This document shows, piece after piece, positions 37,107 to 45,448 of a DNA stretch of 64,000 bases; positions within the stretch are counted from its first letter, which is position 1; each line of letters opens with the position of its first letter. Origin of the DNA: AWTP1-13 sp963770295 (GTDB lineage: Bacteria; Pseudomonadota; Alphaproteobacteria; Rhizobiales; Hyphomicrobiaceae); assembly GCA_963770295.1 (NCBI GenBank), contig CAVYPA010000012.1:1-64000 (forward strand), in the 5' to 3' direction. The position numbers and the translations under genes are program-made. Under the pieces are notes generated by a model. That model was not told the DNA's origin. It was given only the letters and a program-made list of their open reading frames with translations, and did not search any database.

Positions 37107-37553
37107 TTACGGCTGCGCGGCCCGCAACTTTGCCAGGATGCGATCGAGTTCGGTTAAATCCCCCTCGTCCAGGTGCGCGGCAAAATGCCGGGCAATGCTG
37201 CGCCCATACACAGGCCACATGCGCCTTTGCAGCCGCCGTCCCGCTTCCGTAATGGCGATGTAGGCCCCGCGCGCGTCCTCTGCCACCGGGGCCCGCGCCA
37301 CCAAGCCATCACCGGCCATGCGGTCGATCAGTCGCGAAAGATTGTATTTGGCAAGCAGCACACGGGCTTGCAGGTCACGGGGCCGCAGCCTCCCGTCCGG
37401 CGCGCGCGACAGCTCAAGGGCGACATCGTACCAGACGAGCGGCGGCAGCCCAGCGGCCTTGAGGTCGGCCTCGACCGCCTCCAACAGTCGCTGCTCGGCA
37501 CGGATGAACCGCGCCCAGACGTCGACGGCGGCACGGGAGAGCCTAGGGGGCAT
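37107..37553 (-). CDS. MarR-family transcriptional regulator
   Basis: A 148-residue winged-helix regulator. The DNA-binding core is LAKYNLSRLIDRMAGDGLVA followed by the wing DARGAYIAITEAGRRLQ; N- and C-terminal helices form the dimer interface. The start at ATG 37553 (MPPRLSRAAVDVWARF) is preferred; a GTG a few codons earlier would place the start inside the operator region. Divergent from the DoxX-GST operon, with an 81-base intergenic region holding two palindromes, so it most likely represses that operon and itself. Confidence 0.9.
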   Translation of the reverse strand: MPPRLSRAAVDVWARFIRAEQRLLEAVEADLKAAGLPPLVWYDVALELSRAPDGRLRPRDLQARVLLAKYNLSRLIDRMAGDGLVARAPVAEDARGAYIAITEAGRRLQRRMWPVYGRSIARHFAAHLDEGDLTELDRILAKLRAAQP

Positions 37554-37570
37554 GGAAAACGTTAACACGA

Positions 37571-37619
37571 TTGTTGCAATTGCACCAACCTCTGCCTATG
37601 TTGTTGCAATCGCAACGAC
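37571..37619. promoter_or_regulatory. paired palindromes, probable MarR operator
   Basis: Two similar inverted repeats between the divergent marR-like and doxX-like genes: TTGTTGCAATTGCACCAA (37571-37588) and GTTGTTGCAATCGCAACGAC (37600-37619). Both are built on GTTGC-4-GCA(A/C)C and lie about 30 bases centre to centre, nearly three helical turns. Position and symmetry fit binding by the adjacent MarR dimer. Confidence 0.6.
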
Positions 37620-37634
37620 CGGAGAGACCCCCCC

Positions 37635-38099
37635 ATGTCCGTCGATGATCGCCTGGCTCCCGCCGGCATCTTTTTGCTGCGTATCGCGCTCGGGACGATG
37701 TATTTGGCCCACAGTGTGGTCCTCAAGCTGCTGACCTATGGGCCTGCCGGCACCGCACAGTTCTTCGTTAACGTCGGCCTGCCGCCTTGGCTCGCCTATC
37801 TCACGCTTACGGCGGAAGCCGCAGGTGGGGTTTTGCTCGTGCTCGGCATCCAGGCGCGCTGGGTCGCCCTAGCGCTGCTGCCACCCCTGCTCGGCGCCAT
37901 TGTCTGGGTGCACGGCGCCAACGGCTGGGTGTTCACCGCGACCGGCGGCGGCTGGGAATATCCGGCCTACTTGGTCATCGCCAGCCTGGCCCAGGCGCTG
38001 CTCGGCGACGGGGCCTATGCGCTGATGCCGTCGTCGGGCTTTGCCGCCGGCCGGCTTCGGCCCGCGCTTGCACGAGCCGCACCAGGACTGCCGTCATGA
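37635..38099 (+). CDS. DoxX-family membrane protein
   Basis: A 154-residue protein with four transmembrane helices: LLRIALGTMYLAHSVVLKLL, AYLTLTAEAAGGVLLVLG, VALALLPPLLGAIVW and YLVIASLAQALLG. DoxX proteins are quinone- or redox-linked membrane components. GGAGAGA lies upstream of the ATG. The stop codon overlaps the GST start (ATGA), so the two are cotranslated. Both are probably released from repression by the divergent MarR protein when a reactive aromatic or quinone is present (inference from similar MarR-DoxX-GST loci). Confidence 0.9.
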   Translation: MSVDDRLAPAGIFLLRIALGTMYLAHSVVLKLLTYGPAGTAQFFVNVGLPPWLAYLTLTAEAAGGVLLVLGIQARWVALALLPPLLGAIVWVHGANGWVFTATGGGWEYPAYLVIASLAQALLGDGAYALMPSSGFAAGRLRPALARAAPGLPS

Positions 38100-38791
38100 G
38101 CCAGCCCCGCACCCTGATCAGCCACGCCCTCTGTCCTTACGTCCAGCGCGCCGTCATTGCGCTCACCGAAAAGGGCGTGGCCTGCGAGCGTGTTTATGTC
38201 GATCTCGCGCATAAGCCTGGGTGGTTCCATACGCTTTCGCCGCTTGGCAAGACACCGGTACTGAAGGTCGGCAACACAGCCATTTTCGAATCCGCCGTCA
38301 TCCTCGAATACCTCGAGGAAACCGAGCCCGGACCCATGCACCCGGCCGACCCGCTACGACGCGCCGAGCACCGCGCTCTGATCGAATACGGTTCGGCCGT
38401 CCTTAATGATATCTCGGGATTTTACACCGCCCCCGATGCGGCAGCCTTTGGCAGCAGGCGGGCTCAGCTTGAACGCCGGTTTGGCTGGCTCGAGGCCCGC
38501 GTGCTGGCGGCGCCATGGTTCGACGGTGACCGTTTCTCGCTCGTTGATGCCGCATTCGGCCCGGTCTTTCGTTATTTCGACGTCTTTGATGCCATCGAGG
38601 ACTTCGGCATCCTGGCCGGCAAGCCGAAGCTCGCGCGCTGGCGCGCGGCACTCGCCGCCCGACCGTCGGTCCGAGATGCGGTCGGCGCGGACTATGCTGG
38701 GCGCCTGTGGAAGTTTCTGGAAGGACGCAACGGGCACCTCTCGCGCCTGATGGTAGCAGAGGGCTGCTCGGCCGCAGACCGCCCGACTTGA
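38096..38791 (+). CDS. glutathione S-transferase family protein
   Basis: A 231-residue GST. The thioredoxin-like N-terminal domain has SHALCPYVQRAVIALTEKGV (Cys in the active-site loop, as in omega-like or Lig-type GSTs), the cis-Pro segment LGKTPVLKVG and FESAVILEYLEE for glutathione binding. The helical C-terminal domain contains FSLVDAAFGPVFRYFDVF. The start ATG overlaps the DoxX stop. The active-site Cys suggests thiol transfer or reductive dehalogenation rather than simple conjugation. Likely detoxifies an electrophile sensed by the MarR regulator. Confidence 0.92.
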   Translation: MSQPRTLISHALCPYVQRAVIALTEKGVACERVYVDLAHKPGWFHTLSPLGKTPVLKVGNTAIFESAVILEYLEETEPGPMHPADPLRRAEHRALIEYGSAVLNDISGFYTAPDAAAFGSRRAQLERRFGWLEARVLAAPWFDGDRFSLVDAAFGPVFRYFDVFDAIEDFGILAGKPKLARWRAALAARPSVRDAVGADYAGRLWKFLEGRNGHLSRLMVAEGCSAADRPT

Positions 38792-38914
38792 TCGGCCGCC
38801 CACCGCGGCTAATGGGCAAGCCGCTGGCAAGCGATGGCTCGGCAGCCAGCGCCGAAAGACCAAGGAGCTGTCGCCGAAGCTCGCGAGTTTGACGTGTCGC
38901 CGAATTTATCCGGC

Positions 38915-39514
38915 TCAGTGCAGCGTTGTTCGCTGCGGCGGCGGTCGAACCGCGGTCGAGCGACCCGCGGCTGCCACGAACGCCCAATTGATCTGATCGT
39001 TGGCGCAGAGCTGCTCCAGCCGGATCATGAGCTTGTCGGCCCACCGCCTATGCGCTTGGGCCGTCACGCTCGGCAGGGCCAACCGCGCCGATACCGCGGC
39101 CGCCACTGCCAGTCCGCCATACCAGTTGTCGAGTTGCTCGCAGACCGTGAGGACCCCAGCCGCGACGGTGAGAGCTGAGCCAGCCACGCTGGCGAGCACG
39201 GCGCTCTCGGTATCGCTCAGGGGTCGCTCAAGATGCTCGTGGGGATTTCGCATGCGCATCGTCGCGGGCCAGTCGGCGACCAACGCGTAGCCGCCGACCA
39301 TGTCCTCAACGCGCTTGATATCAGTGTCCTTGAGGGAATGGTGCCGGGCCGTGTGGAGTGCCCATAGCGCCTTGCGGTGCCCCCGATGCATGTGCCGTCG
39401 CAGCACCTTCAATTGATGGATGCTATGACTCACGGTCTCAACCGCTTGCTGGATCGATCGCAGCGCCGCGCGGCTGTGTTTGAGTTCTGCCCGCCTGGAC
39501 TGAGCCTTTTTCAT
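38915..39514 (-). CDS. hypothetical protein with coiled coil and two hydrophobic segments
   Basis: A 199-residue protein. The N-terminal 60 residues are helical and basic (MKKAQSRRAELKHSRAALRS, then IQQAVETVSHSIHQLKVL). Two hydrophobic stretches follow: AVLASVAGSALTVAAGVLTV and YGGLAVAAAVSARLAL. The C-terminal helix contains WADKLMIRLEQLCANDQINW. It follows the next gene upstream (39532-40200) by 17 bases on the same strand. No family recognised; the pair may belong to a small mobile or accessory unit. Confidence 0.7.
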   Translation of the reverse strand: MKKAQSRRAELKHSRAALRSIQQAVETVSHSIHQLKVLRRHMHRGHRKALWALHTARHHSLKDTDIKRVEDMVGGYALVADWPATMRMRNPHEHLERPLSDTESAVLASVAGSALTVAAGVLTVCEQLDNWYGGLAVAAAVSARLALPSVTAQAHRRWADKLMIRLEQLCANDQINWAFVAAAGRSTAVRPPPQRTTLH

Positions 39515-39531
39515 CGGCGCGACCTCGCCCC

Positions 39532-40200
39532 TCAGACCAGCTTCGAGAGCGCTTCCTTGAGCTCCCGGCTTTCGTTGGCGCGGCTATCGCGCTCCGCCTG
39601 TTCGGCCTTCGCCAGCCCTTGCCCGGCGATGCCGAGCGCCGTGGCGAGCCAATGGCCGAGGAATAGGGCGGCCTTCGGGCTCAGCTCGCGATAGCGCCGC
39701 CGCAGGCGTTGGCGTGTGTGATCCCAACGCTCGCCGACATGCAGGTCGGTGAGGCCCCGAACGCGACGCGCCAGCTGCATCCAAAGCGCCGCGTCGGATT
39801 TGAAGCAGCGCGGCTCCATGATACGCATCATGATCATCGCACCGACCACCTCGACAACATCGCGAGGCGATACCTCAGGCGCCAACTTCACGACTTCCCG
39901 CGCAGCCATCAGCTCGTACTCGTTGCCGGCTTTGCCACTTTCGAAGTGGGCAATGATGTCTTGGGCCTGCTGCACGAGAACGCGCCAGCGATTGTCCAAA
40001 GTCTGCCAAGTTTGGTTGTCCGGATTCTTGGCGATGCGGACCTTGACCAGATTGAGGTAAGGCTTGAGCTGGGCTTGGCTGATCGCTTTCTGGTCGACGG
40101 CACCATGACGGCGCAACGCGGTCCGGTGGGAGCGGCAGTAGGCGGCGAAGGATGATGCGGCTTGAGCCCAGCAGCCCGGAGCCTGGCAAGTTCGGTCCAT
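39532..40200 (-). CDS. hypothetical protein with N-terminal Cys/His motif
   Basis: A 222-residue protein starting MDRTCQAPGCWAQAASSFAA with a likely zinc-binding pattern C-x4-C-x12-C-x2-H. The remainder is mostly helical: KPYLNLVKVRIAKNPDNQTW, LVQQAQDIIAHFESGKAGNE, VVEVVGAMIMMRIMEPRCFK and a basic RQRLRRRYRELSPKAALFLG. It might bind nucleic acid. The start at ATG 40200 is chosen because the Cys motif begins right after it; the frame continues upstream without good protein character. First gene of a two-gene unit with 38915-39514. Confidence 0.7.
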   Translation of the reverse strand: MDRTCQAPGCWAQAASSFAAYCRSHRTALRRHGAVDQKAISQAQLKPYLNLVKVRIAKNPDNQTWQTLDNRWRVLVQQAQDIIAHFESGKAGNEYELMAAREVVKLAPEVSPRDVVEVVGAMIMMRIMEPRCFKSDAALWMQLARRVRGLTDLHVGERWDHTRQRLRRRYRELSPKAALFLGHWLATALGIAGQGLAKAEQAERDSRANESRELKEALSKLV

Positions 40201-41194
40201 GATGCGCAACGATTTGTAGCCGTCCCCGTAAGGACCCCAATGCTTTGCGGTTGTGATCCAGAAAATAAGATCGAGCCCGCTCAATCGGATCACCAAAAAG
40301 GGTGAGGTCGCACCCGCGCGCCAAACCGCCGACGCCGGACATTGGCGCACCTTGACAGGCGTCCGCAGCCCGCTTGGCTGGTGCCAACCGCTCGGCGACC
40401 CTGATGCGCGAGAAGTGTTTGCGGCGCCGGAGCTGCGTGCGAGGAGAAAGCCGTGGCTGACAATGGAGGGGATCGCTGCTCGCTAGCGCGCCATTGCGTC
40501 CCGCGAGGCGGGAGCATCCATGAAACCATGGTGTCGGTTAATTACCATTGCCGCTCTCAGGTCTAACCCGGATAGCGGCTGCCGGATCGCTAGGACAAAC
40601 TAAAGCTCGAGCTGCGGTTGTCCCTCAGTACCGCAGCAAGGGTAGAGGGCGATCAAGGGCTACGGCTTGGACCTTGATCTTCCCAACAGGGGCCACTCTC
40701 GGACCGGCAGGGCGATGGAGCGGGTTCGCTCTTCCGGTCAGAGGGTGACCGCTGATACCGGCTAACCCCGATAGACAGCGAACATCCCTCGACGCATGCT
40801 GCTTGCGCTCGTGCTCCCTTTGCGGTTGCCATCGCTTGAGACGCACAAACGAGCCGCCCCCAGGCCCGGCGTGATCCAGCTCCTTGCCTGGGGGTAGTTC
40901 TGTTCGACCGAAAAGCTTCACCCATCTGTTTGGCGCGAACCCTGCGCCTCGCATGCCGTGGCGCAGCTTTTGCCGACGAAAGCCGCAGCCATCGCGCATG
41001 GATCGGGCAAGGCTGTTCTGGTTTGGGTATTTGAGCCTGGCTTGCCTTCCGAAAATTCCACCCCCCGTCAGTGTTCCTCCGTGTAGCTGTCAACTTCGGT
41101 TCCTGTCAGAAATGAGATGGCGCCGTCGCAGGCTTACCCCTCGACCCTGACTGGCGCAGGGCTGCCCGTCCCTATCCCCGATGGCCGGGGCCCA

Positions 41195-41238
41195 GGGCGA
41201 GAGCGCGTCGTTGTTCTCCCCGACGCCCGCTCTCGCCC
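41195..41238. repeat. inverted repeat, possible hairpin
   Basis: GGGCGAGAGCG at 41195-41205 and its exact complement CGCTCTCGCCC at 41228-41238, separated by 22 bases. No T run follows on either side, so it is not an obvious rho-independent terminator. Confidence 0.5.
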
Positions 41239-41396
41239 CTCCCCAGGCCGTACCCTTTTTGTGGGGGACTTCTCGTCAGATTGTCGGGCTCTGCGGGGGT
41301 GGCCTATCCTGTGCGCACCTGACGAACCCTTCGCTCACTCGTCACTCGTCAGGCACCTGGCCTCGACAAGGACACCCTCCCTCCTCCCCCCGATAC

Positions 41397-41433
41397 TCGA
41401 CTGTCCTGTCGAGGCCTTTTGTTGTCGAGGCCC
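41397..41433. repeat. dispersed intergenic repeat, copy 2
   Basis: TCGACTGTCCTGTCGAGGCC followed by TTTTGTTGTCGAGGCCCG; aligns with 29601-29635. Within this copy TCGA-CTGTCCTG-TCGA and CGAGGCC repeats give additional short symmetry. Confidence 0.4.
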
Positions 41434-41500
41434 GCTTCTCCGCCCGTCCCTTCAGGTCGGGAGACGCTCGGGGACGATTTGGGAGCGGCGACATTGTCGA

Positions 41501-42559
41501 TCATTTCGACGGGGCACCGATCGACACCGGTCGCACGGGCGAGCCTGAGGCGCCTTCTGCGCGCAGCGGCAAAATCATGGTGCACGACAGCCAGACCTTG
41601 TCCTTGGCAAGCTCGCCGAGGCGCGCGTTTTGAATCTGGTGGATGCCAGAGTGAGCCAGATTGTAGTGGTGGATGACGAACGGTAGACCGTCCGGTGTGC
41701 CCTCGGGCGGCGCGGCCTTGCCCTGGAGGAAGCCGTCGGCGACCGGGTCGGTGAACGGATTGTCGAGCGCGACGAGGACCACCTTCTTGCCTTCGATGTA
41801 TTTCGCCGCGTCGTAGGCGAGCCCTGGGCCCTTGGTGTAGTAGAACTTTTCCGTGTCGGGGTCTTTCCAGTTGTCGCCCCAGCCGGTGTAGATGTAGAGC
41901 ACATCGCCTGCGAGGATGCCGCGCTTGGCCAGCCCTTGCGCTTTTAGCATTGCCTCGATGTCGGCGGCCTTTACGAGCTGACCCGGCTGCATGGCCTTGC
42001 CCTTGCCGAGATAGGCTTTGGCGTCGAGCAGAACGGCGGTGGTGACGATCGGCGGTACTTTTTCAATGCCGAGCTTCTTTAGCGGCAAGTCGGGTGCGGG
42101 TTTGACCTCCTGCTGCGTGAAGCCGCCGTAGTATTTCGCCTTGTCGGCAGGAAATGGGGTCTTGCCGTCCCATTTCTCGGGCAGCACTGCGAAATGACCG
42201 ATCGCGTCCATCTGGGTGCCCTGGGCCCCCGGCTCACCACTGAGCGTCTCCTCGCCGTTGAAGGCGTGCATGGTGCCGGGGATGCCAACCGTTGGCCGAT
42301 ATTTGTCAACGAGCGGGGTGCCGAAGGGCGATTGTGGCATGCTGTTTGAGCGCAAGTGCGACAGCTCGTAGGATTTCGATTTTGTATTGGCGAGATACGG
42401 CGCGCAACGCTTCCAGGTCGCAGAGCCGAGTGTGTTGGCCATGCCGAGCTCGTCACCGGCGGGCCAGGGCGATGCAGCCGACTGGGCCCAGGTGATCTGC
42501 GGCAAGGCAAAAAGCGCAAGGGTCGTCAGCAAAACGCGGATGATCGCAGAACCAGTCAT
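41501..42559 (-). CDS. exported cyclase-family (kynurenine-formamidase-like) hydrolase
   Basis: A 352-residue protein of the PF04199 cyclase/formamidase fold. Signal peptide MTGSAIIRVLLTTLALFALP with cleavage near TWAQS. The metal region reads EPGAQGTQMDAIGHFAVLP (about 109-127), the equivalent of HxGTHxDxxxH with Gln in place of one His, which is common in this exported subgroup. LAGDVLYIYTGWGDNW and ALDNPF are further family blocks. Probably hydrolyses an amide or ester in the periplasm; substrate unknown. It converges on nothing and stands alone. The start ATG 42559 has GGGGGAGGGC upstream. Confidence 0.88.
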   Translation of the reverse strand: MTGSAIIRVLLTTLALFALPQITWAQSAASPWPAGDELGMANTLGSATWKRCAPYLANTKSKSYELSHLRSNSMPQSPFGTPLVDKYRPTVGIPGTMHAFNGEETLSGEPGAQGTQMDAIGHFAVLPEKWDGKTPFPADKAKYYGGFTQQEVKPAPDLPLKKLGIEKVPPIVTTAVLLDAKAYLGKGKAMQPGQLVKAADIEAMLKAQGLAKRGILAGDVLYIYTGWGDNWKDPDTEKFYYTKGPGLAYDAAKYIEGKKVVLVALDNPFTDPVADGFLQGKAAPPEGTPDGLPFVIHHYNLAHSGIHQIQNARLGELAKDKVWLSCTMILPLRAEGASGSPVRPVSIGAPSK

Positions 42560-42819
42560 GAATGCCCTCCCCCGGAAATTGTCTCAGCAACGAGGTTATA
42601 CGCGAGCCCGCTCTCGCGTCGAGAATAGCACGAAAGTTGGCGGCCGGCGGCCACCTTCTCTGGCGCTTGACGTTGGGTCCGTTGCGAGAGGGTTGAGGCG
42701 CGGCTGCCTACCAGAACAGTCCTGTGGGCGAGGCGGGGCGCGAGCGCGGCAACCGTTAGTGCGCTGCGGGTCAGCCGTTCTTCGGCGTGTCGTTGGCGCG
42801 GGCGTTGCGCGCGAGGTCG

Positions 42820-43107
42820 TTAGATCTCGGAGGCATCGCCACGGGTGTTGCGACCGGGGCCGACCCAAGAGCGGCCGTTCCAAACGGCACCCAATTCCAT
42901 CAATTCGCTTGGGCTGAACAAGGCCTCGGCGGCGAGGGCGTTCAAATAGTAGATTCCCTTGATGGTGGCGCCGCAGCCGCCGAGATAACCCTTGATCGTG
43001 TCGGGGCTCCGCTCGAGCCGCCGCGCGATCTCGCGGCTGGGCATGCCCTGGAGGCGCGCCTTGATTGCCCGACGCCGGATGTCGTCGGCAGGACGCTTGC
43101 GTCTCAT
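42820..43107 (-). CDS. small helix-turn-helix protein
   Basis: A 95-residue basic protein: MRRKRPADDIRRRAIKARLQ, then the HTH GMPSREIARRLERSPDTIKG, and a C-terminal part with LNALAAEALFSPSELMELGA and VWNGRSWVGPGRNTRG. The HTH resembles resolvase or sigma-70-region-4-like recognition helices. The frame upstream of this ATG overlaps the solute-binding protein gene and has no protein character. It starts just past the SBP stop, so it may be the last gene of that operon. Function unknown. Confidence 0.6.
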   Translation of the reverse strand: MRRKRPADDIRRRAIKARLQGMPSREIARRLERSPDTIKGYLGGCGATIKGIYYLNALAAEALFSPSELMELGAVWNGRSWVGPGRNTRGDASEI

Positions 43108-43108
43108 T

Positions 43109-44029
43109 CTAGCCTCGCGGATCGTCCGTTGCGGGCAGCTCCGCCCAGAGCTCCGCAACCGACAAGGCGCGCGGCAGCAAGTGTTGTTCGGCGGCGTAGC
43201 GCAGGACAAGCTGAAGCGCGCCAGTGAGCGCCGTCGCATCGAGCGCATAGCGCGCGCGCTTGGAGGTGCCCGGCTCGGCGGCTTCGGCTGCCCGGAACAT
43301 GCGCACAAGATCACGGACGAGATCCGGGCGCCTTCTGGCCAGATCGCCTCCCACGGTCAGCATGTGGTTGATCGGCACGACGCCGTGCGTGCGCCAGAAC
43401 GCATCCGCTGCGGCCGTCGGGTCGGGGAAGACCGTACGCAGCGCCGGATCGGCGGGCAGGTCGTTGCCGACGATGACGGCGTCCAAGGCACCTTGCCGCA
43501 ACATACCCAATAGGTCGGCGCCGAGTGGCGCCCGCTCGACCCAGGGCGGGTCGCGGTACTCGGCGACGTGCGCATCCTCAAACGTGACCCAGCGTACCGT
43601 CTCGGGCCGTACGCCGTGCGCCTCGGCTAGGATGCCGCGCAGCCAAACCCCGGTCGTTTGACTATAGGCGCGGACCCCCACGCGGCGGCCCGCCAGATCG
43701 GCAGGGCCGCGCACGGCGCTGGCGGCGAGGCACAAAGAGCGCGGGCTCCTGGAAGCGCGCGGCCAACACCACCGGAAGCAGGACGAAGGGTTTGCCGTAG
43801 GCCTTGGCTTGCAGGAAGCTGGCGATGGCGATTTCACTCACGTCGAAGCGCTGTTCGCGCAGCATCGGCGCGAAGGCACGGTTGATAGGGGCGATATCGA
43901 CGAAATCGAGCGTCAGGAGATCGGACGAGATGCGCCCGTCTCTCAGGGCGGCCGTATGCGGATACTTGCCGATGGCCGTGCGAGCACGGCGCGCTGGAGC
44001 GGCACCCGGCCGCCGTCTTGGTCCGGCAT
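43109..44029 (-). pseudogene. dihydroxyphthalate-decarboxylase-like solute-binding protein, frameshifted
   Basis: Periplasmic-binding-protein II fold protein of the family shared by 4,5-dihydroxyphthalate decarboxylase and some ABC solute-binding proteins. ATG 44029 (MPDQDGGRVPLQRAVLAR, GGAGGG upstream) starts one frame. Near 43980 reading moves to the frame with AIGKYPHTAALRDGRISSDL, LTLDFVDIAPINRAFAPM and FDVSEIAIASFLQAKAYGKP. Near 43735 it moves to the frame with GVRAYSQTTGVWLRGILAEA to the end at 43109. The total of about 307 codons is normal for the family, so only single-base indels are involved. No signal peptide is apparent, which favours a decarboxylase-like cytoplasmic role or a mis-set start. 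Confidence 0.72.
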
Positions 44030-44032
44030 CGG

Positions 44033-44725
44033 TCAGCCCTCCGACGTCCGCCGGGCGATAGACGAGACCTTTCTGCGTCAGCTTCGTCGCGCATGCCGTA
44101 GATGTCGAGCCCGAGGTCGCCGGCCTGCAGGCGCGCGCGGGTTCGAGCCTCCTTGGCCTCACGCGCCCGGCTCTGGCTCAGCACGACCTCAGCCGAGGTC
44201 CGTGGCACCACCACCACTCCGTCATCGTCGGCGAGGATCAGGTCGCCGGGGTGGACGATCTGGCCGGCGCATACGATCGGCACGTTGACCGAGCCCAGCG
44301 TCTCCTTCACGGTGCCTTGGGCCGAGACGGCCTTCGACCAGACCGGGAAGCGCATCTGCGTCAAAGCCGCAACGTCACGCACGCCGGCCTCGATCACCAG
44401 CCCGAGCACGCCGCGCGCAGCCAGGGAGCAAGCCAGCAGTTCACCGAAATAGCCGTTATCGCAGGGCGAGGTCGGTGCGACCATCAGCACGTCTCCGGCC
44501 TGGCACTGCTCGACGGCGACGTGCAGCATCCAGTTGTCGCCGGGCGGGATGGAGACGGTGACGGCGCTGCCGGCAATCCTGGCGCCGGGATAGATCGGCC
44601 GCATGGAGGCGGCGAGCAGGCCGCTGCGCGCCTGCGCTTCGTGCACGGTGGCAACACCGAAGGCCGCGAAGCGCCTCGGCGATCTTGCGCGCGACGCGGG
44701 GCGGATTGGTGATGACGACGCTCAT
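44033..44725 (-). pseudogene. RraA-family aldolase (LigK/GalC-like), frameshifted
   Basis: Related to 4-carboxy-4-hydroxy-2-oxoadipate aldolase/oxaloacetate decarboxylase, which ends the 4,5-cleavage (gallate/protocatechuate) pathway in pyruvate and oxaloacetate. ATG 44725 overlaps the previous stop (ATGA): MSVVITNPPRVARKIAEALR. One extra C near 44663 shifts to the frame VHEAQARSGLLAASMRPIYP with the active-site block GYFGELLACSLAARGVLGLV, IEAGVRDV and GDLILADDDGVVVVPR. Another extra G near 44085 breaks the tail (KLTQKGLVYRPADVGG). Total length is normal (230 codons), so the gene is either newly broken or mis-sequenced. Confidence 0.78.
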
Positions 44726-45448
44726 GCCAGTACCTCCAGCGACGTGCGGGAAGACGCTCTCGTAGCCTTCGCCGTAGGTGATCTTCTTGTCGGAGTTGCG
44801 GGCCGCCTGCGCGCCGCGTTGCAGGGCGACGCGGGTGTAGTATTCCCACAGGTGCTCTTGGCCGGCCATGCATTCGATGGCAGCGCGCTTCTTGTTCCAG
44901 ACCGGCGTGATGTCCAGACAGCACCGTTGGCTTCCAGTCGCATTGCTCGGGCTGGTGCGGCTCGAACAGGAAGACGGGCGGGGCGCCCAGCACCTTCTCG
45001 CCCGGGTTGTGGCCGTGCGCCTGCGCTATGATGCGCGCGTGCTGCGCAAAATCCGTGGCGGCCGGGTGATCGTGATTGTAGATGTCCTTGCTGGAGTGCG
45101 TCAGCACGAAGGCCGGATGGAGGGCCCGGTAGACGTCGACGAGCCGGTAGAGCGGATGCTTGCGTGAGCCCGATCGGATAGTCGCCGAGGTTCCAGAACT
45201 GGATGTCGGCGACCCCGAGACACTTGGCGGCGGCCTCGGCTTCTTCGACGCTCCGCCTTGACTCGCTCCAGCGTCATGCCCGGCTTGGCGCCACAGCTTC
45301 GCCGACTCGCCGCGTTCGCCGTAGGAGAGGCAGATCACCGTTACGGCGTAGCCCGCTCGGCATGGAGTGCGATCGCTCCGCCGGCTCGCCAGACGAAGTC
45401 CGCCGAATGTGCGCTCACGACCAGAGCCGTTTTTCCTGCCGTCGTCAT
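44722..45448 (-). pseudogene. 4-oxalomesaconate hydratase (GalB-like, PIG-L fold), many frameshifts
   Basis: A PIG-L/LmbE-fold zinc enzyme. The pieces match GalB, which hydrates 4-oxalomesaconate in gallate and protocatechuate 4,5-cleavage: MTTAGKTALVVSAHSADFVW (AHxAD zinc motif), AVTVICLSYGERGESAKLWR, FVLTHSSKDIYNHDHPAATD, EKVLGAPPVFLFEPHQPEQC and CMAGQEHLWEYYTRVALQRG. The frame changes at least five times (near 45356, 45281, 45244, 45170 and 44921), always by a single base. Both ends overlap neighbours as ATGA. Amino-acid-level identity is preserved between the shifts, so the damage is recent or artefactual. Confidence 0.75.

Larger units (their letters stand above)
40201..41500. other. intergenic region, no gene seen
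   Basis: About 1.3 kb. ORFs on both strands are short and of unnatural composition. It contains an 11-base perfect inverted repeat near 41.2 kb and copy 2 of the dispersed repeat near 41.4 kb, both listed separately. No RNA gene recognised. Confidence 0.45.
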
